Shown piece by piece: positions 33,401-45,400 of a stretch of 64,000 nucleotides of DNA. The DNA lies in NCBI RefSeq assembly GCF_963576615.1, contig NC_088714.1, positions 42,440,072-42,504,071 on the forward strand, written 5' to 3'. Within the stretch, counting starts at the first letter, position 1. The number at the start of each line of letters is the position of its first letter. Source of the DNA: Watersipora subatra. Its lineage: Eukaryota > Bryozoa > Gymnolaemata > Cheilostomatida > Watersiporidae. The notes beneath the pieces are model-generated. The model was not told where the DNA came from. It saw only the letters and a list, made by a program, of their open reading frames with translations, and ran no database searches. A program made the position numbers and the translations under genes.

Positions 33401-36400
33401 ATTTACAAGTAAGGTTGCTGCGCTGAGAATCATCAACACTAAGCAACTCTGTATACCATTTTATACAGAATTTGTGAGCAGTTCTAATATGCAGTTGAAA
33501 CTTTATGTTTTAACTCTACTGAACTTTTGTTCAACAAGAACCTGTCACATGTGTCAAATTGCATCAGTGATGGTGAGGATAGATATATGCAAACAGGTAC
33601 ATGTAAGGATAGCCTTGGTATGCAGCAAACAGGCTGTAAATAGCTGTAAACACCTCTCATAGAGTACGGACAACTTAGCTTATATGTTTATTTTCATATA
33701 ACTATCTGCTAGTTTTTAAATTTCTACATCCAGTATAATCAGTTCCACTCTAATCATCATGTTCTTCATCTCACCTTTAGTTTGTAAACTCCTATAACAC
33801 TGATCCGAACATGTTGACTTATACTTTGTCTCGCATAACTGGTTTAATTCAAAGTAAAGCAATACCTTCATACTTTTTTTCCCACTCACAATAAACTTAT
33901 TGCGACTAATGATTTTAACAATAAAAATGTAAATGTAAAAAGGTAAGAAGTATTAACCGAGTAACCATTTAAACCGAGTAGCTGGATAATAGTTAAATTT
34001 TGAAGTTCTAAGCTTGAACACACAATGAAAGAGGCAAACAAAAAATTGAATAAATTGTTATTATTTCAAACCCTCTCAAAAGTGATGTTTTAGAGGTAAT
34101 AGAAAAAACTGATAGACCACCTTCATTATCACTAGCAGGTTCCAAGAGCTCTACAACTTCTGTACACGAATAAGTCACAGCAATGTATTTATGTAGTGTA
34201 TTTTGTGACAATTTGCAACAATTGTTTTATGATGAGCGAAGCCCTGATCCCTGAAGTGTACCAAGTGTTTTCATCGTAGTTCAAAGTATATACATACATG
34301 TAAGCGAAGGAAGTGCTCTTGTTTACTCTTGCTCAATAAAGCTGGATGAATTGTATAGTCACACAGAAATATGTGCCTCACTGTGTGCAGCCTTCATACT
34401 GATTGCAATCCAATACAATACAATTTATTTATTTGTTATTGAATTGATTTCCTTGGTTTGCAGTATCAACAGTAGCAGACTTTGACCCAGTCTGAATATA
34501 GGGACTATAAGCCCTGATCTGTATCAATCACCATCTGAGTCTAGTTCTGAGCCTTCATTACCAAAAACTTCAACAAGCTGCGTTATAGGAAACTGATTCC
34601 CAGACAGCAGCCATTTTTCACTTCCTAACCTCAGTATTTCACTTGCTAACCTCAGTATTTCACTTGCTAACCTCAGTATTTCACTTGCTAACCTCAGTAT
34701 TTCACTTGCTAACCTCAGTATTTCACTTGCTAACCTCAGTATTTCACTTGCTAACCTCAGTATTTCACTTGCTAACCTCAGTATTTCACTTGCTAACCTC
34801 AGTATTTCACTTGCTAACCTCAGTATTTCACTTGCTAACCTCAGTATTTCACTTGCTAACCTCAGTATTTCACTTGCTAACCTCAGTATTTCACTTGCTA
34901 ACCTCAGTATTTCACTTGCTAACCTCAGTATTTCACTTGCTAACCTCAGTATTTCACTTGCTAACCTCAGTATTTCACTTGCTAACCTCAGTATTTCACT
35001 TGCTAACCTCAGTATTTCACTTGCTAACCTCAGTATTTCACTTGCTAACCTCAGTATTTCACTTGCTAACCTCAGTATTTCACTTGCTAACCTCAGTATT
35101 TCACTTGCTAACCTCAGTATTTCACTTGCTAACCTCAGTATTTCACTTGCTAACCTCAGTATTTCACTTGCTAACCTCAGTATTTCACTTGCTAACCTCA
35201 GTATTTCACTTGCTAACCTCAGTATTTCACTTGCTAACCTCAGTATTTCACTTGCTAACCTCAGTATTTCACTTGCTAACCTCAGTATTTCACTTGCTAA
35301 CCTCAGTATTTCACTTGCTAACCTCAGTATTTCACTTGCTAACCTCAGTATTTCACTTGCTAACCTCAGTATTTCACTTGCTAACCTCAGTATTTCACTT
35401 GCTAACCTCAGTATTTCACTTGCTAACCTCAGTATTTCACTTGCTAACCTCAGTATTTCACTTGCTAACCTCAGTATTTCACTTGCTAACCTCAGTATTT
35501 CACTTGCTAACCTCAGTATTTCACTTGCTAACCTCAGTATTTCACTTGCTAACCTCAGTATTTCACTTGCTAACCTCAGTATTTCACTTGCTAACCTCAG
35601 TATTTCACTTGCTAACCTCAGTATTTCACTTGCTAACCTCAGTATTTCACTTGCTAACCTCAGTATTTCACTTGCTAACCTCAGTATTTCACTTGCTAAC
35701 CTCAGTATTTCACTTGCTAACCTCAGTATTTCACTTGCTAACCTCAGTATTTCACTTGCTAACCTCAGTATTTCACTTGCTAACCTCAGTATTTCACTTG
35801 CTAACCTCAGTATTTCACTTGCTAACCTCAGTATTTCACTTGCTAACCTCAGTATTTCGGTGAGATAAGATATCAAGCAAAAAATGATCAAAATTTTGTA
35901 ATCCTACCTAAACAGGAAGTGAATCCTACCTAAACAGGAAGTGGTTAATCCTACCTAAACAGGAAGTGGTTGAAAACAAAGCGAAACTAAGCAGCTGAGT
36001 TCTCTCAGCATAAAATAAGAATACATCCGGAATTATTTTGAGCCTTCAAAGTATAAAACATTATTCAAACAGAAGAAGAGTACAATGTGCACAACTTTTG
36101 AACGTTATCTGTTGGAAACTCCCTTGATAGTAGACTGAAACCTTTACCCAACTTTACATCGTATGTAGGAAAACTAGCTGTACATGCTGCTGGCTAGAAA
36201 TCGTAAACAATGCTAAAAAATGCTCAAAAATATTCATCTACTAATAAGGGATGAACTGAACGCTTAAAGGTTGACTTGCAACAAAATTCACATTACCGTT
36301 ATTTGATATGAAAAGATTCACCATGTCTTACTCTGTTGTGTTGTAGGTGCCAAATATGTGGAAAGGTGATTACAAGCTCGTAAAAACTCAAAAACGAACA

Positions 36401-39400
36401 GAAAATCACAGCCACACGAGACCGCCATAGTTTGGATTCCCGTTCCAAAATGGCTCAAATGTGATGTAGCTGTGAGAGATGGTTTTTGTTTACACTTTTT
36501 GCAACCTTATTCGTCGAAATATTTTCACAAATATACTTCATGCATTCAATAAAACTATGTCTATTGTTCTTACGCGTCTGTTTTATCGTCATTGTAATGC
36601 TGTCACTTTTAGCACTGATATCTTATAACTTACCGTAAAAAATCGTTAAACTTTTTAACCTTAGCTCGAAGGAGTACATATCATTGTCTGATGATCAAGA
36701 CGAGCCTGTTGATCACCTGTGATAATCGAAAAGTGCTGCAAAAATTATTTGCGAAGTATTGGGTCACATGATCAGATTACGACTTGACAATTGAATAATG
36801 CCGAAACAAAACTGTAAAGTCGCGAGCATCTACATTTGATACGGGGTCTTCGGTGAAACCCGAAGTGTTTGTCATAAACTAGTACTACGATAAGTTTTAT
36901 ATTGAGCTTTGTATTGGCCTTTCAATTCACGTGAGAACATACGTGACAAGACGATAACCAAATTTCGTGGCTACGCCATCGAAATAAAGAGATTCCAATC
37001 TACGGCGGCTTTTCGTTTTTGAGCTTTTAAGAGCTTGTAATCACATTTCCACATATTTGGCACTTACAACACAACAGAGTAAGACATGGTGAATCTTTTA
37101 ATACCAAATAACTGTAATGTGAATTTTGTTGCAAGTCAACCTTTAAAGCAAGAAATGTCAATGAAAGGCTCACCTGGACTGCATCCCTTGTCTGAGAAGG
37201 TCCCTTGTGGATGGACTATAAGAACCCCATTTGTTGTGAGGCCATCTATCTCGTTATCTTGGTTGTACCACTTTGATGCTTTTTCCTTAAATCAAAATGT
37301 ATACTGGGTGGTACTAGTATCAGCTGTATACAAGTAAGACTCAGTATACTGGATGGTACTAGTATCAGCTGTATACAAGTAAGACTCTGTATACTGGGTG
37401 GTACTAGTATCAGCTGTATACAAGTAAGACTCAGTATACTGGGTGGTACTAGTATCAGCTGTATACAAGTAAGACTCAGTATACTGGGTGGTACTAGTAT
37501 TAGCTGTATACAAGTAAGACTCGATATACTGGGTGGTACTAGTATCAGCTGTATACAAGTAAGACTCAGTATACTGGGTGGTACTAGTATCAGCTGTATA
37601 CAAGTAAGACTCAGTATACTGGGTGGTACTAGTATCAGCTGTATACAAGTAAGACCCAGTGAAGGCAGGCTAGAGTAATCTAGGGTCAATGCTAGGTCAT
37701 CGAAGGGTTATATTAAACAGCAGCGTAAACAGAATATCAAATAACACCACAAAAAGGAGATGGAACTTGAACTGTATATTTTCCTTGCAAATACCATGGA
37801 CTATATGGTACATATTATACTGCAAATACCATGGACTATATCGTACATATTATACTGTAATATCATGGACCATATCGTACATATTATACTGCAAATATCA
37901 TGGACTATATCGTACATATTATACAGCAAATACCATGGACTATATCGTACATATTATACTGCAAATACCATGGACTATATCGTACATATTATATTGTGAT
38001 ATTATGGACTATATCGTACATATTATACTGCAAATATCATGGACTATATCGTACATATTATACTGCAAATATCACAGACTATATTGTACATATTATATTG
38101 TGATATTATGGACTATATCATACATATTATACAGTAAATATCATAGACTATATCGTACATATTATACCTGATATCTTAGAATATATATAATATTATACTG
38201 TTACCATGTACTATAAAGTATTATACTGTGAGATTATGGAATATATAGTATGTTACTGAGAGAGGATGGACTACATAATATTACACGGTGACATCTCATA
38301 GCTATTATAGGTATTGTTTGAATGTATGATGGCTGGCTAAAGTTTGTCTTTATTTACTAAAGACTACACCAAACGAAAAGTGTTTTACATATAATACTCT
38401 TCGGCTCAGTCTAGTCCGTTTTAAATGCGTTGCGCTTAAAAAATTACCTTCTATCATGTCAGCAAAAAAGTTCTTGATCACGTTATGACAGTATTGGATC
38501 ATTTAGAGTTCACCCGTTTTATAATTGCCTTTTAATTAAACAGATGCTAAAGTAGGACAACTATGTAGACAAAGGACAGAACTTGCCCAGTCATAACCAG
38601 CACTAACCGGCAGCACTCTAACCGTGATGTGATTACCACTCAGCATATCAATCAAGGCATTAAACGTTGGGTACACCTACTCCAAGAAATATGTGATTAT
38701 GTTGGTCAAAGCCTGCTGCATATATCCTAGCAGTGTATGGTGCGGTTCGCTCCACACAGATCCGACAGGAAAATCTGGAGATGGTTGATTGAGCTACCTG
38801 AGTTTGGCCAGCGGCTCGCTGTGCGGCTGTCAAATAATGAATGAACTTATATGTAAAACTAGACTAACAAAACGACATTGATAAGAATGAATACCCAAGA
38901 ATAAATGACCGGATGGGCAGTGCAAACTCTTCAGTTAGCCAAAGCTTTTCGATGTTTTATTTGTCTCGAGTTAAATCGTGCAATAATTAAAAATAACACG
39001 ATTTGGGGATCCACATGAGCTGTATAGCAAAATGTAGAGCATGGCAAACTGTTGAGATATTCCACAATGATGGCAGTGAAAAAAAAGAACTAACAAAAAA
39101 TCGATTAGAGAGCATTTATCTGCCTTCACCAATATAGCAATGAAATGACAAGCGTGATAATTTTTTCAGGTTACGAGAGCAGGAGCTTGGAAAACTATTA
39201 ACATAATGGTAGTTCAAAAAAGTGAATGCATACCCACTTGCAGAAGTTTTAAGGTTTAAAATAATAATTTTAAATGGGAGCATATGCTATGCACCGTGTG
39301 TTTCTTTTTCAATATATTTGATCACAGTGACACGGGTTTACAGGAGGTGCAACACAAGATTTCCTAACATTATATAGCAATAACCTTTCCATATTTGGAT

Positions 39401-42400
39401 ATATGTCATAGTAAAATTTCAATTTGTCATTTCCAGTCTGTCATTTATGACATAGTCATCTACATATTTTACAACTGCCAATGCAGTACTTCATATACCA
39501 TAAAACCTGTATTTGAATGCCACCTCTATTTGACTGACACTTTGACATTCTTTGATCTTTACAAACTCATGATAGCAAGTGATCAGTAGAAAAGTGTTCA
39601 CAAAAATGTGACTAATATCAACTCGGTTACATCATTAACAATTAATTCCTTCATTGCTTTTGTCCATATAGAAGTCCGTTTTCCAACTCAAAGTCTTTAC
39701 AGTTTTTCCGTTAAAACTCCGAATAAAACACAATAGAAATCATCAGAAACTGAATCAAGCTAATAGTAATTCCTTGTTTAACGAGGTCTTGATACTTCAA
39801 TGTACATGTATGTGAAAAAAGTTTTTGCATTTACGATGGAATCTGTGCTTCTACAATTTTGAAGCTAAAATTTTGAGACTATTTTGATTACACGCGGTTT
39901 CTCTTTCGTTGCGCTAGAAGTGTGTCTATTATATATTCATTGTGTTAAGGTTTTGCTCAGCAAAAAAAATTGTTTAAACGCTAATATCAACTAGCTCAGC
40001 TGTAGAGAGTTGAGGTCAGAAAACACTGTGAAAGGTATTGAACAGCCAGAAGCATATGAAATTTAACTTTAATGTTATTTAAAGTTTAAATTTATCTTCT
40101 CAATGTTCTGACGAGGTATTTGAAAAATATAACGCCACCCTTCATTTGAACGTCGCCTCTAATAAAACCCCACTCTGAGGGAATAGTTGAAAAATACAAT
40201 GCCACTCTTTATTTGAACGTCACCTCTAATAAAGTGCCACTCTAAGGGAAGGGTGAAAAATAGAGTGCTATGGGGTTCAAATAAAGGTTTTACGGTGAGC
40301 GTACATAACGAAAAACCTAAAAACTCCTTTTGCATTTTTTGTGCTAGTCTAGCTCTAGCTAAAAACAGGAGATTCTGCATGTGCTTTTTCCTGATTCAAG
40401 AACTAATCAAGTTTGCAGACTTTCCAACTATTGCAGTTGAGACATAATATAATAGCATTTGTGTTGTTGGAAACCAGCAAGCATTTCACTTAAATTCATT
40501 GGTAAGGTTTAATTAGAAAACTCGACGTGACAGCAACTCGGACAAAATAATGCCAGTTACAAAATTAGACTGCTTGAGGACAGTTCTGTGTGATTCGTGG
40601 ACGATAAGATATGTCTTCATCATAAAATTAAATTATATTCCCTCAGCCAGGTAGATAGTCTGTTTGATAACTATAAATACAATACTTGCAATTAAGTGTG
40701 AACATTACTGCTCAAGCTAGAATTTACCAAATATATATTATCGATTGAAATAAAGTCATCTGTCCTCTAATCATTTTCACAAAATGCATTGTCTGTCGTA
40801 ATACTTTATTGAAACCGATTTGTAGTTAAGTTCTAGAATAAAGCACGTTAGACTGCAGAAATTGAATGAAACGAGTCGAGATGTTACCCAATCTTTTTGA
40901 CAAATCTTTTGACAAGTTACACTTATAGCATCCTTTTAACACTTTCAGATGTAAATTGGACAGCTTGTACTTTGAACACGCTAACAGAATGTGAGATGGC
41001 TTTTGAGTTAATTAACATTAATGTAACTTCAATATCAATAGCTTGGAAGCGGGATGCAGCAAACTTGGTCACTAGTGATTGTAATGTCACCGATCATTGG
41101 TGACATTACAAGCATAAAGAGGAACTCAATAACTAGAGATACGTTTTCGAGAAAGCCGTCCTACCTGAAATAGTATCTGTAACAATAAAGTCTATCGGAG
41201 ACTCTGACGATCTTCCGATCTGGAACATATCTGTTTCTTCATCTTTCTCATATTCGACCACAACAGCCTGTGTTCTTGAAAGTGTGTACGAGACAGAATG
41301 GGTTGACTTCTCATTGGCCACCTGTCAATTATCCTGTCAACCTGTCAAATCTGTTGCTTAGTAAACGATCAGATACTACAAAAAGTTTCTAAAGCTAATG
41401 TTGGCTGGTAGTGAGACGAGTGAAGCAAGTGCTCCAAATGCAAACACGTTGAAACTAGAGCTGAGGCTATTAGAAATACAGCCAAACCTCTATTTATGAT
41501 TGCTTTAAGAGCTCAAAATACCGACATGTTAAAAATAAAAAATATATAAAAATAATATATAGGTTGAGTTGGTTTAAACTTTCCCTAGTATAATTTGGGA
41601 GAAGCTATGCTGCATATCTCTTTTAAGACTTCTACAAAATCTAAACATGATCGGTTGTCTGTAAGATACAGCAATCAAACGGTCTCCTTGTATTGATAAT
41701 AGCTATATATATATATAATTCATTTTTTTGATCTAATTTATTTTTTAAAAAGATCTTCCTACATGTGCTGAGACATACTACAATTTTAACATATGAAGTA
41801 AATCTCAGATGTAAATACTCTGTATGTTGAGATTTAAATACATTTATTTACCCAGCTATGATGAAACTCTAAAAACTCTAGGCTTTTTGGTATAAGGTTT
41901 TACTATAAACCAGCATGTCTGAGGCTGAACGAGTGGAGGTAGATTTTATTGTTACCGGATTTTTAATAATTAGACTGATGGTAATTTTAGTGAACATAGA
42001 TTTATCTATTGATTGATTTCCGAGAGAAGGGCCATCAGCACCATGGTATAAAGTTGTAGCAATGTGATTCTCAACAACCAAGGCTTCAAGATAGCGAGTG
42101 AGACAGTGAATTTCAAGACTTAACTACATACACATACTCCTCAATTCATTTTTAACAATATGGATAATGATGTATTCTTTCATTAATAACTCACCTTTTT
42201 TATTGAAAGATCTTTTTGATTTAAGTACATTTGCAATGTCATATTTGTATATTCCAGCCGATTTTCAATCAGCCCTTACCTCGGGCTCATTTAAGTTTAG
42301 CTATACTGTACCTGATCTAGCTATACCTATATATAATCAGCTATACCTGATCTAGCTATACCTACATATAATCAGCTATACCTGATCTAGCTAGACCTAC

Positions 42401-45400
42401 ATATAATCAGCTATACCTGATATAGCTAACCTGGTTTGACAGTTTGACCGCAGTTGTCAGTTAGAGCTGACACAGCACTGGTACCGACTCTAGAGGTCAG
42501 CTAAGAAGCTGGAATCGACCAATAAAGCAAGAGAAATACCAACATTCACAGATCCACTGTAAGCATTAACGTCTTAATAACAGATGAGACAACTTGTATA
42601 AATGGTTTAAATTGAGTGAATTGTTGGTATCAGATTGGGCAGTTATATTAGCTACCCTACTAAGGTGTACAGACACTATTAGAAAGTTACACACACCAAA
42701 ACATCCTACAGGAGACTGAGAGCAGCTAAAGAAGATTGATAATGAAAAGTTGACCTGGACATTTAATAGTTACCTTGCTACTGGCCCATCAAGCTGTAGA
42801 GTACTCCTATAGTTAATTCACTAATCTATACATACATATTATATATATAGAAATGGATGGATTGGTAAAGTGACTCAACTCACCTTCCTATCCTTGGGAT
42901 TTGTTATAAATTGTTTCTTACTCGGCTTAACACCATTGGCCACAGCTCGTTTGCATAGAGAAAACTTGCTCCTCTTACGACCACCATCTCCATTGGCTAG
43001 GGAACCGTTATATCTGAAGGGAACATCGATGGCGGTGAGAAAAGCAAGGCTACGTTTAACTGGCAGCATTTATAATTATAGTTCTATATAACAAGACGAT
43101 GATGATTTTCATTTTCCATCAATATATGTAAACTAGCTGTACTACCCGGCATTGCCCGGTTAATAAGAAAATCTTTGGTCAGAAAATTTATTTGTATTTA
43201 ACAAATAACATTTGTCATTCTAACTTTCAAACTACATATCACGAGAAAAGTGTTTTGTGTAATTGAAATAAATTGAAAAAAATAAAAACAACTGTAAAGA
43301 TTTTCAAACAACTGTAACATTCAAATTTCGTATCATGAGAGAAATGTTTCATGCAGGTCAAATAAATTAATAAAAATAAAACGACTATAAAAGGGTTTAA
43401 AGGTAAATGTGAAATAATCAGCAAGTAATAGGTAAATTAAGTCTGTTTTGCTATGATTACAATAAGAGATGATTCGGTAATGATACAATTAATACCGGTG
43501 AGAAAACAAAAACAAAATCGTGAATATGTTGAATTAATAATAAAAATTCTTGTGTAAAAGCGCGTGGTATAAAAATGTAACTGTTTCATCCGAAGCCACC
43601 AATCAAAACTTTGAATACGACGATACTGGTACCTCTCGATACTGGTACAAATGTGAAAATGAGATATCGGACTGTCTTTGTCTGACCGAATAGTGAGAGA
43701 ATGAAGAAATCATTCCTACAAAGATAATACAATTGTCTGTGTTAAAAGTATTGATCTTCACCACGATTTAGCAATTGAACCTTACGAAAAGCCGGAAATT
43801 GAAGTTCACAAAAACACGACAAAGCATCGTATTTCATAAAGTTAATAAAACTCATAGAGTTTAAAATAATACTTCATTTAGAGTGTGCATATGCTATATG
43901 GTATATTATAATGTCTATGATCAATATGCCTTGCATAGCTCAGTGGTGGAGCTTGTGGTTAAAAAACTTGCGGATGCAATCTCCGTTAGTTCAAATTCAT
44001 TAGGGCGCGGAATTTTATTTCCGAGATTTTAATAGCTATAGCTGGACATACACAATGGCAGACACACAGAAACAAACTTTGAGAAATATATATATATATA
44101 TATAGATTGACAGCTAAATTTTTAGAAACCAATTAATTAACAGAAGAGGCCCTTGAAGCTGAACTGAAAAGAACATACTCTTGAGAGACAAAAAAGTCTT
44201 CATAGCAACTTTGATTATCATATTGTATGGACGGGATACAATATGATAATGGTGGATGCACTTTTTAACGGTCTCTTTCTTTACAGTCGTATAAGAAGAA
44301 GATTAACTGCATGCCAGTTGCCAATGCTGCTCATGCCAGTTGCCAATGCTGCTCATGCCACTTTCCAGCGACCATGTGAGAAGATAGGCTCTGCTAAGTT
44401 TGATACCTACTAGCGAGTCCCTAATCAAATATATGTCATCCGCAAGATATAAACAGCAAAACCCCGCAATTTAAGCTAGTTTTGTTATTCGGAAATTTTT
44501 ATCGATTGTTTTATGCTCACAAAAGATAGAACAGCACTTACAATTGAAACACAAAAAACATTTTCCACACTTCAATCGTTCCTATGTAAATTTGACGAGA
44601 CAGGAGTGCGCTGCTATAACAATTTCAGGCCAGTGCATGCATGTGATTAGATAATTTGTTTCCTTCTACAAAGCTTAAAAGAAAAGATGATCAAATAGAA
44701 GGTGACCAGGTACTATTTGTACATAGCCACTCAAAAATTTTATTCTAATGCTTTAGCTAACAGGCAAACCTCGCCTTAAGGTGAAAACACATTAGGCGAT
44801 ATTTCGAGCGATATCGCGCTGCGTGGCGCTAATCTGCGCTAGAACTCGCTCAGCGAGCCCATGTAAAGCGATAACGCTAGACTTTCTCTACAAAACTTCA
44901 TCGCTAGCGAGACGAATTTTGATTGGTTGGTTTTTACCAGAATGCAATTTTAGGGCTGGTAATTATTTCTTATCAATGTTCACCAACATACAGCAGCGAC
45001 AATTTGCTATTTTGTTACGATTGAAACATCTTCAGAACCAACACTGAATTGTTCATAAATTTAATAAAAACACTCCGAGTCCTGTACACCATGACAAACA
45101 AAAATAACAAAAGGTCCGAGTTGAAAACCAACATTTGGAATCAATCGTTGCGCAGGCTGACCATCTTAAGAATAGTAAATATTTAGTACAAAAAACCACT
45201 ACAAAACAAAATATATATAAAAATCGTAAAATATTACAGTTAAAAATACAATAATGGTTTTTTCTCATGTCTTCTTGTAGTGTAGGCAGTGTACAATCCG
45301 TGAAAGTGAGATAGTTTTAATAACAAAAGCAGAAGTTGTTTACGTTGTTGCCTAGACGGCGCCATATTGTTTTACTTAAAATTATTAACAACTCCGAAGA

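Noticed and set aside
33345..33662. Left end of a mariner-like element (AGCGGTGTGCAGAATTATGG)
   Set aside because: The sequence resembles a Tc1/mariner terminus, but I could not find a matching right end or TA pair.
34643..35863. 406-codon plus-strand frame over the 21 bp array
   Set aside because: It is purely the repeat read in another frame (VFHLLTS units) with no unique sequence.
37246..38171. Open frames of 79-160 codons over the 45 bp and 35 bp arrays
   Set aside because: Read-through of stop-poor tandem repeats in Pellino introns; no unique coding sequence.
43928..44000. tRNA gene
   Set aside because: A-box-like and B-box-like sequences exist, but the stems do not pair as a tRNA and the segment is embedded in a dispersed repeat; treated as SINE-like.
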